Source: Bacilli bacterium (GTDB lineage: Bacteria > Bacillota_I > Bacilli_A > RFN20 > CAG-826). From it: DNA of 35,584 nucleotides. The position numbers were made by a program, and so were the translations under genes. The notes beneath the pieces were generated by a model. The model worked only from the letters and a program-made list of their open reading frames with translations. It had not been told where the DNA came from and made no database searches. Shown here piece by piece: positions 6,237 to 15,948 of this stretch. The stretch covers positions 1 to 35,584 of the forward strand of contig JAILRR010000064.1 of the NCBI GenBank assembly GCA_024698065.1, written 5' to 3'. Positions within the stretch are counted from its first letter, which is position 1. Each line of letters begins with the position of its first letter.

Positions 6237-8975
6237 ATGCGGAGAACATTAGGTTATTTGTTCCTTGGCGCCTCTTTGCTCATCGGAGTTGGTGCAACCA
6301 TCACCTCATCATTGAGCAAAATGGATACTGACGTTTCCTACGGAAGCGGTAAGGATTTATATTTCCGTATTTCTGAAAAGCAAACCACCCTTGATGGTGC
6401 TAGTGTTGCTACCTACGTTGAAAACGATAACTACAAAGCTGTCAACGAAGTCGCCAAAGAAATCGAGGATCGTCTCGAATTCTGGGATATCAATGCGACC
6501 GTTGCCAAAGAAGGTTTCAACACCGTTAAGGTCTCTGTCCGTACTCAGGGCAGCGACGAAGTCGAATACAACTACCTTCAGACTTACTTAGCTTATAGCG
6601 GACAGCACGTCACCGTCGAAGCCGGCACAACCGACGAAGATACCATGTCGGAAGCTCCTAACAGCATCGATTTCGCCGATAACGGCTTATTCGAAGAAGG
6701 AACTAACGCCGCGATTGAATACGTCAACACAGTTCCAGTCGTCACCGTTCCTGTCAAAGAAACGTTCCAGGGCGAGAATGGAAAGCTCAACGAGCTCATT
6801 AAGTTCTGCACCGAACACACCGTCAAAGAAGAACAAGATGAGGATGGTCACGTTACCACCCCAGGCAAATCCTGCCTCTTGGTTCTCTGGCATCATAAAC
6901 AAGAAGCCGACAGCTATGCTGCCGTTCAAGACCGTACCGCTGAGGACTATAGCCCAAATATGGCTTCCCGTCTTCTCTTCGGTGAGGATGCAAACAATGC
7001 TTGGTTCGTCGATCAGGCTGATGCTGATAACAACTTCAAGAAACTTCAGCTCATTCCATCGAGTGCCGCTATCAAAGACGGCAACTACGACCCAAACAAA
7101 GCTAATGCCGCTTACAAAGCCGCTAAGTTCTACCGCGATATTCTCAACGCCAAAGAATACAACTACGATGTCAACTTCGCTTACTCGACCATCGTAACCG
7201 CTGGCGTCGATCCTCTTACCGCCGCCGGTGATTGGCATCTTGCCATCAACTTCGGTCCAAGCGCCATCGCTTCCATCGTCGCTTTGGTCATCGGTGTCGC
7301 TCTCATCGCAGTTTTCTACCACATTGGTGCCGTTGCCATTCTTAGCAATGCCGCCGTCGCAGTGGAAGGTGCTATTCTCTTATTCGCTTACTTCAGTGCT
7401 CAATTCGGTATCGGCGCTCTTGCCGGTTTCGGACTTGGCGCGATCGTTACTGCCTTTGGTGGAATCTATTACTTCCACAAAGTCAAACAACAGCTTTATG
7501 AAGGACGTACCCTTAAGAAAGCCCATCAAGAAGCCGCTAAGAAGTCTCTTTGGCCAACCATCGATATCTCCGTTATCTCGATCATCATCGGTGTTTGCCT
7601 CTATGGCTTCGTCCATTCAACCATCGGCAACCTTGGCTTAGCTCTCACTTTGACATCTGCCTTTGGCCTTATCCTTAACATTATCCTTCTTCGCATCGAA
7701 GGGTGGCTCCTTGCTAACGATACTAACACCGAGAAACACCTCAAAGGTCTCTTGGGTGTCGATCCAGCCAAGGTTCCAAATGCCCTCAAAGATGAAAAGC
7801 AGACATATTATGGTGCTTTAGCCGATAAGGATTTCACCAAGCATAAGACTCCATTCATGATTGGCGCGCTCGCTCTTCTCATCGCCGCCATCGCTGGCGT
7901 TTCCGTGATGAGTGCGACAGTTGGCGCCTTCAATTACAGTGGCGCTTATGACAACACGACTTCCATCAACGTTGAATACTGGATCAACAAAGAATCCTAT
8001 TCAACCAAGAAACTCGCTGATAAGCAGCAGATGATGGATGACTTCCTTACCCTCATCCAATATGATGGCAAAACCATCGCTGATCTCACCTCCGAAGAAA
8101 ACATGACCCTTGAAACCAGAGAGGTCTACCTCAACGAAGATGAGACTACTTACACCGTTTACGATTTCGAGATCCCTCTCAGCGTTTACTTCGATGAGAT
8201 GGACACTTCCAAGACATTCACCGTCTCTGGAACCCAGTTTGAAAGACTCTCTGACGCCGTCAAAGAAGCCGTTACCACCTTCACCAGCGATAACAGCGTC
8301 TATGCCAGCGCCAACACCGTTTTCTACCAGGCTGGAACTCCAAACCTTGGTACCGTCTATCTCGGACTTGGCGTCGGTGTTGCTATCGCCTTTGTCTACC
8401 TTATCGCGAGGTTTGGCCTTGCCCGTGGCTTCATGGCTTCAGTCATTGCTCTTGGATCAAGCGTCTTGGTTGTCGGTTTCTTCGCTCTTACGAGAATCGC
8501 CGTCACTCCGCTTGCCTCAATTGGTGCGGCCATCGCTGCTTTAGCTGCCTTATATGCCGCTCTCTTCACCCTCAATAGAGCTAAAGAGATAGTCAAAGAC
8601 TCCCGTGAACGCGATAAGAGTGCTCTTGAATTCAAGAATCAGTGCCTTGTCAAAGCCAATGGCGAGGAAGCTTTGGAAATCATTATCTTCGCTTCGCTCA
8701 TCGCCGGCCTTTGCTTAGCCCTTGCCATCCTTGGACCACGCGAATACGCATTCATCTTCGTCGGTGGACTTATCGGTTTGGCCTTCGCTATCGTTTCAGT
8801 TCTCTTCATTCTTGTTCCAACAAGCAAATTCCTCAGCGTCTACATCAAGAAAGCGACCGATTCCGTTGCTGCTAGCCGCAAGAAAGCTCTCGAAGAGAGA
8901 CGTGCCAACGATAAGAACAACCATCGTAAGAGCAGTGAGCCAGAGGAAGCCATCTTCATCGGTATCAACGATTAA
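6237..8975 (+). CDS. secDF: SecDF-like protein translocase subunit, divergent
   Basis: A 912-aa fused SecD-SecF homologue, an integral membrane partner of SecYEG. The start at 6237 follows TTGGAGGA; an in-frame upstream start at 6192 would place that site inside the gene. TM1 is at about 5-25, followed by a periplasmic-type domain (about 26-335). A block of five helices comes next (about 342-490). The SecF half repeats the plan: one helix near 540-560, a periplasmic domain, and five helices (about 706-862). Twelve helices in total match SecDF. The motifs expected at the proton path (GLDxN in SecD, NDTIVVFDRIRE in SecF) are not recognisable, so it is either a non-proton-coupled SecDF or a relic. 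The C-terminus is basic, then acidic. Confidence 0.85.
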   Translation: MRRTLGYLFLGASLLIGVGATITSSLSKMDTDVSYGSGKDLYFRISEKQTTLDGASVATYVENDNYKAVNEVAKEIEDRLEFWDINATVAKEGFNTVKVSVRTQGSDEVEYNYLQTYLAYSGQHVTVEAGTTDEDTMSEAPNSIDFADNGLFEEGTNAAIEYVNTVPVVTVPVKETFQGENGKLNELIKFCTEHTVKEEQDEDGHVTTPGKSCLLVLWHHKQEADSYAAVQDRTAEDYSPNMASRLLFGEDANNAWFVDQADADNNFKKLQLIPSSAAIKDGNYDPNKANAAYKAAKFYRDILNAKEYNYDVNFAYSTIVTAGVDPLTAAGDWHLAINFGPSAIASIVALVIGVALIAVFYHIGAVAILSNAAVAVEGAILLFAYFSAQFGIGALAGFGLGAIVTAFGGIYYFHKVKQQLYEGRTLKKAHQEAAKKSLWPTIDISVISIIIGVCLYGFVHSTIGNLGLALTLTSAFGLILNIILLRIEGWLLANDTNTEKHLKGLLGVDPAKVPNALKDEKQTYYGALADKDFTKHKTPFMIGALALLIAAIAGVSVMSATVGAFNYSGAYDNTTSINVEYWINKESYSTKKLADKQQMMDDFLTLIQYDGKTIADLTSEENMTLETREVYLNEDETTYTVYDFEIPLSVYFDEMDTSKTFTVSGTQFERLSDAVKEAVTTFTSDNSVYASANTVFYQAGTPNLGTVYLGLGVGVAIAFVYLIARFGLARGFMASVIALGSSVLVVGFFALTRIAVTPLASIGAAIAALAALYAALFTLNRAKEIVKDSRERDKSALEFKNQCLVKANGEEALEIIIFASLIAGLCLALAILGPREYAFIFVGGLIGLAFAIVSVLFILVPTSKFLSVYIKKATDSVAASRKKALEERRANDKNNHRKSSEPEEAIFIGIND

Positions 8976-10522
8976 TGGAAGGCCTCTTCGAACGTTTACT
9001 CACATATTACGGTCTTTCGAGGGAGGAGTATGAGAAACTCATACTTCCTCCTTCTTTTCGTTCAATCCCTCTCATAGATGATCATCCGATCGTCAAAAAG
9101 GCTATTGAGCGTTTGGAAAAAGCCCGCGATGCCAAAGAGAAGATCCTTATCTATGGCGATTACGATGCCGATGGCGTTTGTAGCGCTTCTATCTTATTAA
9201 GGTCTTTTAAGGAATTTGGCATCGATGCCAGTGGATATCTCCCATCAAGATACCTCGATGGCTATGGACTGACGGTTGAAAACGTCAAAAAGATCGCCGC
9301 TAAAGGGTTCTCTATTATCTTTACCTGTGATAACGGTGTCACAGCCCATGAGGCTCTCAAATGCGCAAAAGAACTTGGTGTTGAGGTCATAATCCTCGAC
9401 CACCATGAATTTGATGACGTTAAGCCTGAGTGCGACATCGTCATACATCCTGAAACTCTCTCCTATGGTGAATATCCAATCAGTGCCGGATATCTTTCCT
9501 TCCTTTTTAGCGAAGCGTTGCTAAAGAAGGTTGATAGTTATCTTCTTGTTTTAGGCGCCATCTCGACTATTAGCGACATGATGCCGATCAGGGGACATAA
9601 CCGTGAGATAGTCCGTCTCATGCTCGAAATCGTTAACAAAGAACCTCCAGAGGTCATCAGCCTTCTGACAGACAAACGCATCTTTGATGTTTCGACCTTC
9701 CAGATGGAGATCTGCCCGAAAATCAATGCGGTCGGAAGATTAGAAAAAGGAACTGAGATTAATAGGCTTTTGCATTACTTCGCCAATGATCTTAGCGACA
9801 AAGTGGCTTTGGCCAGATATCTCAACGAGGTCAATGCCAGAAGAAAAGAAATCACCAAAGAAGCAGAAGAATCCATCGAGATCAATGAGACGGATGCGGC
9901 AATAGTGGTGAAGGCCAATATGCCAGAAGGCTTGAACGGTCTTCTCGCCTCAAAGCTTCTTTCCGTCTATAAGAAACCGGTTTGTGTTTTTTCTGAAATG
10001 AACAAAAACCCCGATGTCCTTGTTGGATCTCTTAGGTCGGAAGAGGGTTTCGATGTTATTGAAGCTCTTGACGATGTAAGGGTTCCTTTGCTTACGAAAG
10101 GCGGACATCCTTTTGCGGCCGGCGTCTCCATTAACAAGAAGGATTTTGAGGCTTTCAAAAAGGATATGCTCTTCTCTGCTTTGAAACATAAGCTCTCACC
10201 AAAGAAACAAAACTATGTTCCACTAGTTTTAGGCGAATGTAGTATGCAAAGTTATCGTTTAATCGAATCTTTTGGTCCATTTGGTTTCTGCTGGGAAACG
10301 CCTAAATTTCTACTAACTAATCTTGACCCAAGTACGTTCACATATATCAAAGACGGTAAATACCTTTCCGTCAAAATATCATCTGATGTTCGTCTCTTCT
10401 CCTTTGAAATCAACGAGAATTCTTTCGATTTGGATTCGAAAGTCGACCTCGCTTGTTCGTTCAAGATAAATGAGTATAAAGGCAGGCGCAGTTTGGACAT
10501 TTTATGTCAAAAGACCTTCTAA
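8975..10522 (+). CDS. recJ: Single-stranded-DNA-specific exonuclease RecJ (short form)
   Basis: A 515-aa DHH-family 5'-3' exonuclease used in recombination and mismatch repair. DYDADG (62-67), CDNGVTAHE (118-126), DHH (142-144) and SDMMP provide the Mn-binding phosphoesterase motifs. GGHPFAAG (376-383) is the DHHA1 signature, followed by an OB-like C-terminal part. It is shorter than B. subtilis RecJ (about 786 aa) and lacks the extra C-terminal region. The ATG overlaps the secDF stop by one base, so translation is coupled. Confidence 0.95.
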   Translation: MEGLFERLLTYYGLSREEYEKLILPPSFRSIPLIDDHPIVKKAIERLEKARDAKEKILIYGDYDADGVCSASILLRSFKEFGIDASGYLPSRYLDGYGLTVENVKKIAAKGFSIIFTCDNGVTAHEALKCAKELGVEVIILDHHEFDDVKPECDIVIHPETLSYGEYPISAGYLSFLFSEALLKKVDSYLLVLGAISTISDMMPIRGHNREIVRLMLEIVNKEPPEVISLLTDKRIFDVSTFQMEICPKINAVGRLEKGTEINRLLHYFANDLSDKVALARYLNEVNARRKEITKEAEESIEINETDAAIVVKANMPEGLNGLLASKLLSVYKKPVCVFSEMNKNPDVLVGSLRSEEGFDVIEALDDVRVPLLTKGGHPFAAGVSINKKDFEAFKKDMLFSALKHKLSPKKQNYVPLVLGECSMQSYRLIESFGPFGFCWETPKFLLTNLDPSTFTYIKDGKYLSVKISSDVRLFSFEINENSFDLDSKVDLACSFKINEYKGRRSLDILCQKTF

Positions 10523-10550
10523 ACTTGTTTAGAATCGTTTGTTTTAGAGT

Positions 10551-10556
10551 ATAATC
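10551..10556 (+). promoter_or_regulatory. Consensus -10 box just upstream of rel
   Basis: TATAAT (10551-10556) ends 8 bases before the rel ATG, predicting a start site 0-3 bases from the codon. TTGTTT (10526-10531) lies 19 bases upstream as a possible -35. A small hairpin (10519-10534) overlaps the recJ stop. No Shine-Dalgarno is present. Confidence 0.65.
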
Positions 10557-10564
10557 AACTTGTT

Positions 10565-12805
10565 ATGGTTAACAAAGTTGAGCCAAAACCAGAGAAAGAT
10601 GGCAAGAAGTTACTGCCTAATGGCGGTTACCCAATGCATTTTTTTGACGATGTCAAAGAGCTTTATTTCACCTACATCAAAAACCCTAAAGATAGGGAAT
10701 TGATCGAGAAGGCCTATCTTTTTGCTGCAAACAAACACGCCGGTGTTTTCCGTAAGAGCGGCGAAGCCTATATCCAGCATCCAATCGAAGTCGCTTATAT
10801 TCTCGCTTCTCTCCAGTGCGGACCAGAAACGATTGCAGCCGGTCTTTTACACGATGTTGTCGAAGACACGGATGCGACGATTCAAGACATCGAACGCGAA
10901 TTCACGCCTGACGTCGCCCTTATTGTCGACTCTCTTACGAAGATTCAACGTATGAAGCTCTCCCATAGGACCGAGCAGGATTTTGAAGCGGAGGATCACC
11001 GCAAAATCTTCCTTGGCATGGCGAAAGATGTTCGCGTTATTATCGTTAAACTTGCTGACCGTCTCCATAATTTGCGTACTCTTGATGCGTTGAAGCCTGA
11101 AAGACAACAGGCCCTTTCTAAAGAAACCCTCGATGTTTTCACACCGATCGCTCACCGTCTTGGTATCTACAAGATGCAAAGCGAGATGGAAGATCTTTCC
11201 CTTAAATACCTTGAGCCAACCAAATACAACGAGATCCTTACTTTGCTCAATGCTAGGGAAGCCGATCGCCAAGGTTCACTCGACGCTCTCCAAAAGCGTA
11301 TAGCCGACCTTCTCTTTGAGAACAAGATCAAGTTCCGTATGGAATCGCGCATTAAATCGATTTATTCGATTTATCGCAAGATGTATCTCAAACACTATAA
11401 CTTCGATGAACTCTACGATATTCTTGCTGTCCGTATCATTACCGACAGCGTTATGAACTGCTATACCATTCTTGGTATCATCCACGCTACATATAAGCCT
11501 GTTCCTGGTCGCCTTAAGGATTACATTGCTATGCCTAAGCCGAACCTTTACCAGTCTTTGCATACGACCATCGTTTCTGGTGATGGAAACATCTATGAGG
11601 TTCAGATAAGAACCGAGGAGATGGACGAAGTCGCTGAAAGCGGTGTTGCCGCACACTGGAGATATAAGGAAGGCGAGCATTATAACGCCAAAGAAGAGCA
11701 ACGCGACATCGAAGAAAAACTCCATTGGTTCCGTGATTTCGTCTCGATGAGCGCTGAAAACGAATCGGGAGACGCAAAGGAATATATTGCCGCTTTGGAA
11801 CACGATGTCTTCAACGCTAATGTTTATGTATTTACACCACTAGGCAAGGTCATAGACCTTCCTGCTGGCTCAACCGTTCTTGATTTCGCTTACCGTATCC
11901 ACACGAAGGTTGCCGAAAGCGCGGTGGGCGCTGTCGTCAATGGTGCCAACGCTGCCTTATCCACGGTTCTTAAAACTGGGGATGTCTGTGAGATCCGAAC
12001 CGCCAAAAACGCGCCAGGTCCTAATGATTCGTGGACCGATATTGCCAAGACTTCATCGGCCAAAGCTCATATCAGGCGCTATTTGCAGAAGAAGAATGAC
12101 TTCTTACGCGAGGATTCGATTAACAAAGGTCGCGAAAGCTGTCTTGAAGCATTTGGACAACAGGATATCGGTCAAGGGGAGATGGAAAAGCTCCTTAGCG
12201 ATCCTAAGACCCTTGAGCATTTCAACGCGAAGACTCTCGAAAATCTCTATGAACTCGTTGCTAATAGGAATCCGGCACCGTTTGCCATCGTCGATTTCCT
12301 CCGTGTTCGTAAGAAAACATCAAAACCAAATCTTGTCTCGGTAGTTCATACCGATTCGAAGACACCGGTTCTCGTTAACGGGGTCGACAATATCGCCATT
12401 TCCTTAGCGAAGTGCTGTACTCCTGTTCCGGGCGATGACATCGTCGGGTACGTCGTAAATGGAAAAGGAATTGTCGTTCATAGGGCATCATGTTCCAATG
12501 TTTCCAAAGGAAAACCGCGTCTAATCGACGTTCATTGGAATCCTGATTTGGGCCTCACTTCCAAATTCCCGGCTCTTATTAGGATTTACGCTAACGATCG
12601 TCCGAATCTGCTTGTCGACATAATGGGCGCTCTATCGACCAGAGGAGTCCTTGTCACCGACTTGAAGATTCATTTGATGGAAAAAACGATGAATGACATA
12701 GTCAACCTCACCATTTATGTCAGCGATAGTGCTACAATCTTACAGGTCTTCCAGACCATACTTGAAATCAAAGGCGTTTACAACGTTGAACGCGTAACGA
12801 AATAG
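10565..12805 (+). CDS. rel: Bifunctional (p)ppGpp synthetase/hydrolase Rel
   Basis: A 746-aa long RSH protein that makes and degrades the alarmone (p)ppGpp. The hydrolase domain has intact metal ligands (His72, HD at 96-97, ED at 100-101), so hydrolysis is expected. The synthetase domain shows YDILAVRI and GRLKDYIAMPKPNLYQSLHTT with EVQIRT (about 283-345). TGS (about 418-480), the cysteine-containing domain (AKCCTPVPGDDIVGY, about 615) and a C-terminal ACT domain (about 668-746) follow. It lies in the conserved recJ-rel-hisS-aspS order, but apt and dtd, usual neighbours in Bacilli, are absent. Its start has a -10 box almost touching it and no ribosome-binding site. Confidence 0.97.
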   Translation: MVNKVEPKPEKDGKKLLPNGGYPMHFFDDVKELYFTYIKNPKDRELIEKAYLFAANKHAGVFRKSGEAYIQHPIEVAYILASLQCGPETIAAGLLHDVVEDTDATIQDIEREFTPDVALIVDSLTKIQRMKLSHRTEQDFEAEDHRKIFLGMAKDVRVIIVKLADRLHNLRTLDALKPERQQALSKETLDVFTPIAHRLGIYKMQSEMEDLSLKYLEPTKYNEILTLLNAREADRQGSLDALQKRIADLLFENKIKFRMESRIKSIYSIYRKMYLKHYNFDELYDILAVRIITDSVMNCYTILGIIHATYKPVPGRLKDYIAMPKPNLYQSLHTTIVSGDGNIYEVQIRTEEMDEVAESGVAAHWRYKEGEHYNAKEEQRDIEEKLHWFRDFVSMSAENESGDAKEYIAALEHDVFNANVYVFTPLGKVIDLPAGSTVLDFAYRIHTKVAESAVGAVVNGANAALSTVLKTGDVCEIRTAKNAPGPNDSWTDIAKTSSAKAHIRRYLQKKNDFLREDSINKGRESCLEAFGQQDIGQGEMEKLLSDPKTLEHFNAKTLENLYELVANRNPAPFAIVDFLRVRKKTSKPNLVSVVHTDSKTPVLVNGVDNIAISLAKCCTPVPGDDIVGYVVNGKGIVVHRASCSNVSKGKPRLIDVHWNPDLGLTSKFPALIRIYANDRPNLLVDIMGALSTRGVLVTDLKIHLMEKTMNDIVNLTIYVSDSATILQVFQTILEIKGVYNVERVTK

Positions 12806-12818
12806 AAAGGAAAGTTAC

Positions 12819-14132
12819 ATGCCAAATTACCAGCCAGTCAAAGGTACGCACGATATCTATGGCAAAGAAGCCATCGGTATGCGTTATATCGAAGCCGTCT
12901 TAGGAGCGGCTTGCGAACTCTACGGTTATAAGGAAATAATCGTCCCATCGATGGAATACACCGAAGTCTTTGCTCGTGGAACGGGCGAAGGCAGCGATAT
13001 CGTCCGCAAAGAGATGTACACCTTCCTTGACAAAGGAGACCGCAGCATCACCCTCCGTCCGGAATTCACCGCCGGTGTCATGCGTGCCATCATCTCAAAC
13101 AAGCTTTATGCAGGGGATCTTCCTCTCAAACTTTATTACCAAGGCCCAGCCTTCCGTTATGAAAGGCCGCAGCTTGGTCGTTATCGCCAGTTCCACCAGT
13201 TCGGTGTCGAAGAAGTTGGCTTAGATAGCTCTAGAGCTGATGCCGAGTGCATTTGCTTAGCTGTCAGCGCCCTTCAGATGCTTGGCTTTGAGAACGTCAA
13301 ACTCAAGATCAACTCCCTAGGAGACAACGAAACCAGAGCCGCTTACCGCGAAGCTTTGGTCAAATACTTCGGCGAGCATATCGATGAGATGTGCGACGAT
13401 TGCAAAGAGCGTATCAAACTTAATCCTCTTCGCATCCTCGATTGCAAAGTCGAGCACGACCAGGAAATCGCCAAAGGCGCTCCAAGAATCAAAGATTATC
13501 TCAGCGAAGCGAGTGAGAAGCGTTTCTACGAAACCTTGAACATCATCAACGCCATGGGAATTGATTATGAGATCGACGAGAATCTCGTCCGCGGACTTGA
13601 TTACTACAGCGAAGTCGTCTTCGAAATCCATCTTACGAGCCCAGAAAACAAAGACTACGGCGCGGTTTGCGGCGGTGGCCATTATGGCGGACTCATCAAA
13701 GGCCTTGGCGGACCTGACTTAGCCGGCGTTGGCTTTGCCATGGGTTTAGAGCGCGTCTATAGCCTTATGGAAGACAGCCATCTTCTCGATCATCTTGAAG
13801 AAGGCGTTGACCTCTACGTCATGCCTGTCGGAGACAAAGTCCTTGATTCTGCCTTCGAAATCACGATGGCCTGCCGCTCATTCGGCTATTCAACTGAAAC
13901 CCCATTGGCCGCTCTTAAATTCGGCACCATGTTCAAGAAAGCCGAACACTTAGGCGCTAAGTACGCCCTCATCGTTGGCGAAGAAGAAATGGCCAACGGC
14001 ATCCTTAAGATCAAAAATCTCCAAAGCCAAGAACAGAAGGAGATTTCCTTAGAAAACCTTCAGGAGGAGCTTGACAGCATCTTCCACGAAGGACACGAAG
14101 AACATCATCACTGTCATTGCCACGAAGAGTAA
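12819..14132 (+). CDS. hisS: Histidyl-tRNA synthetase with His/Cys-rich tail
   Basis: A 437-aa class II synthetase. Motif 2 includes YQGPAFRYERPQLGRYRQFHQ, the histidine-specific motif is VRGLDYYSEVVFE, and motif 3 is GVGFAMGLERVY. The C-terminal anticodon-binding domain covers about 335-420. The last 15 residues (423-437) are an added tail with seven His and two Cys (HEGHEEHHHCHCHEE), not part of the usual enzyme. AAAGGAAAG (12806-12814) gives a good ribosome-binding site. aspS follows 16 bases later. Confidence 0.97.
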   Translation: MPNYQPVKGTHDIYGKEAIGMRYIEAVLGAACELYGYKEIIVPSMEYTEVFARGTGEGSDIVRKEMYTFLDKGDRSITLRPEFTAGVMRAIISNKLYAGDLPLKLYYQGPAFRYERPQLGRYRQFHQFGVEEVGLDSSRADAECICLAVSALQMLGFENVKLKINSLGDNETRAAYREALVKYFGEHIDEMCDDCKERIKLNPLRILDCKVEHDQEIAKGAPRIKDYLSEASEKRFYETLNIINAMGIDYEIDENLVRGLDYYSEVVFEIHLTSPENKDYGAVCGGGHYGGLIKGLGGPDLAGVGFAMGLERVYSLMEDSHLLDHLEEGVDLYVMPVGDKVLDSAFEITMACRSFGYSTETPLAALKFGTMFKKAEHLGAKYALIVGEEEMANGILKIKNLQSQEQKEISLENLQEELDSIFHEGHEEHHHCHCHEE

Positions 14133-14148
14133 TTGAAAAGGAGAACAA

Positions 14149-15882
14149 ATGGAAAGAACAGATTACAATGGCGAGCTACGTTTATCTGACGTTGGCCGCG
14201 AAGTAAAGCTTGTTGGCTGGGTTTCTACAAGAAGAAGACTCGGCGCCATCGAGTTTATTGACTTACGCGACAACACCGGAATCGTCCAGCTCATGATTAA
14301 AGAAGGAGTTGAAGTCCCTGATGTCAGAAACGAGTTTGTCATTTCTGTCACTGGAACCGTCTCCAAGAAAGAAGTTCCAAACCCAAAGCTTCCTACCGGT
14401 GATATCGAAGTCATCGTCAAAGAGCTTAAAGTGGTCAACAAGGCTGAGAACCCGCCTTTCATAATTGCCGATAAGACCGATGCTTTGGAAGAAACCCGCC
14501 TTCAGTATCGTTACCTTGATCTCCGCCGCCCAGAGATGCAGCGTCGTCTCCGTGTCAGAGCTAAGATCGTCCAGCTTACCCATGAGTATCTCGATAAAAA
14601 CCGTTTCTTAGAAGTGGAAACCCCAATCCTTAATTTGGCCACTCCAGAAGGCGCACGTGACTATATCGTCCCATCCCGTCTTCACCACGGTTCCTTCTAC
14701 GCCCTTCCACAGTCTCCTCAGCTCTTCAAACAGCTCCTTATGATCGGCGGAATCGAGCGTTATTACCAAATTGCAAAGTGTTTCCGTGACGAAGATTTGC
14801 GCGCTGACCGTCAGCCTGAGTTCACTCAGATCGACGTCGAGTGCTCATTCATGGAACAAGATGACATCCTCACCCTTTGCGAAGGGATGCTTCAGCGCTA
14901 TTTCAAAGAAATAGTCAATTACGATGTTAAGCTTCCTCTTCGCCGTATGGATTATTGGGATGCCATGGACACTTATGGCAGCGATAAGCCAGATACCCGT
15001 TATGAGTTAACCCTCAAGGATGTCTATGCCATCATGAAGAAAACCAGCTTTGCTGGATTTGAAGATGCCCAGTACATCCGTGCCATCGTCATTCCTAACC
15101 ATGCTACCGAAACTAGCCGCAAAGTTCTTGATGAACTTCAAGTCGAAGCCAGAAAGTTCGGTCTTAAGGGCGTTATGTCCCTTAAATACAATGGCGGTGC
15201 TTTAAGCGGATCGTTCACCAAATTCATGGATGAAGCCACCCAGAAAGAATTGATTGAGACCTTATCCCTTAAGGAAGACGATCTCGTCTTATTCGCTGGT
15301 TCGCCATATCGCCGTGATGTCGACTTCGGTCTTGGCGCTTTAAGAACCCGCTTCGCCAAAGAAATGGGTCTTATAAAACCTGGAACCTACGACCTCCTTT
15401 GGGTTATCAACTTCCCAATGTTCGATAAAATCGAAGGAACGGAAGATCAGTACACAGCAGAACATCACCCATTCACCCGTCCACGCGACGAGGATCTCAA
15501 ATATCTCGACACCGATCCTGAGAAGGTTTTAGCCTACGCTTACGATATCTGCATCAACGGATACGAAGCCGGTGGTGGAACTTTAAGAATCTATGACCAC
15601 GACACGCAGTGGAAGATCTTCAAACTCTTAGGTCTTAGCGACGAAGACGTCGCCAAGAAGTTTGGTTGGTTCATCGATGCCTTCAAGTATGGAGCCCCGC
15701 CCCATGGTGGATTCGCTCTTGGTCTTGACCGCTTGTCGATGATTCTCTCCGGCACCGATAACATCCGCGATGTTGAGGCATTCCCAAAGAACCTTCAGGC
15801 CGTGGATCCAATGTCCAAAGCCCCGGCTGGAGTCAGCCAAGAGGCTCTCGATACAGTTGGTATCGAATTAAAGAAGGAATAA
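14149..15882 (+). CDS. aspS: Aspartyl-tRNA synthetase
   Basis: A 577-aa bacterial-type class IIb enzyme. It has an N-terminal OB anticodon-binding domain (about 1-107), motif 2 (KCFRDEDLRADRQPEFTQID), a bacterial GAD insertion (about 285-410) and motif 3 (GGFALGLDRLSMIL). Length is normal. AAAGGAGA precedes the ATG, and the gene is likely cotranscribed with hisS, as in Bacillus. A perfect hairpin follows the stop. Confidence 0.97.
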   Translation: MERTDYNGELRLSDVGREVKLVGWVSTRRRLGAIEFIDLRDNTGIVQLMIKEGVEVPDVRNEFVISVTGTVSKKEVPNPKLPTGDIEVIVKELKVVNKAENPPFIIADKTDALEETRLQYRYLDLRRPEMQRRLRVRAKIVQLTHEYLDKNRFLEVETPILNLATPEGARDYIVPSRLHHGSFYALPQSPQLFKQLLMIGGIERYYQIAKCFRDEDLRADRQPEFTQIDVECSFMEQDDILTLCEGMLQRYFKEIVNYDVKLPLRRMDYWDAMDTYGSDKPDTRYELTLKDVYAIMKKTSFAGFEDAQYIRAIVIPNHATETSRKVLDELQVEARKFGLKGVMSLKYNGGALSGSFTKFMDEATQKELIETLSLKEDDLVLFAGSPYRRDVDFGLGALRTRFAKEMGLIKPGTYDLLWVINFPMFDKIEGTEDQYTAEHHPFTRPRDEDLKYLDTDPEKVLAYAYDICINGYEAGGGTLRIYDHDTQWKIFKLLGLSDEDVAKKFGWFIDAFKYGAPPHGGFALGLDRLSMILSGTDNIRDVEAFPKNLQAVDPMSKAPAGVSQEALDTVGIELKKE

Positions 15883-15884
15883 AT

Positions 15885-15914
15885 AATATTCTAAAAGAAT
15901 ATTAGTTAAACTAA
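15885..15914 (+). promoter_or_regulatory. Tandem inverted repeats between aspS and tkt
   Basis: Two perfect inverted repeats abut. The first, 15885-15903, has an 8-bp stem (AATATTCT / AGAATATT) around AAA. The second, 15902-15914, is TTAGTT-A-AACTAA. There is no T run after either, so a normal intrinsic terminator is unlikely. They could be an operator or an mRNA processing or stability hairpin. Function is unknown. Confidence 0.45.
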
Positions 15915-15948
15915 ATAATGACTAAAAATCTACTAAGGAGAAAACAGA

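Noticed and set aside
6687..7322. Long minus-strand frame (211 codons) inside secDF
   Set aside because: It is a shadow of a C-rich third-position gene, has no start signals and no recognisable protein pattern.
11276..11803. Minus-strand frame of 175 codons inside rel
   Set aside because: Opposite to well-conserved synthetase motifs, low-complexity composition, no ribosome-binding site.
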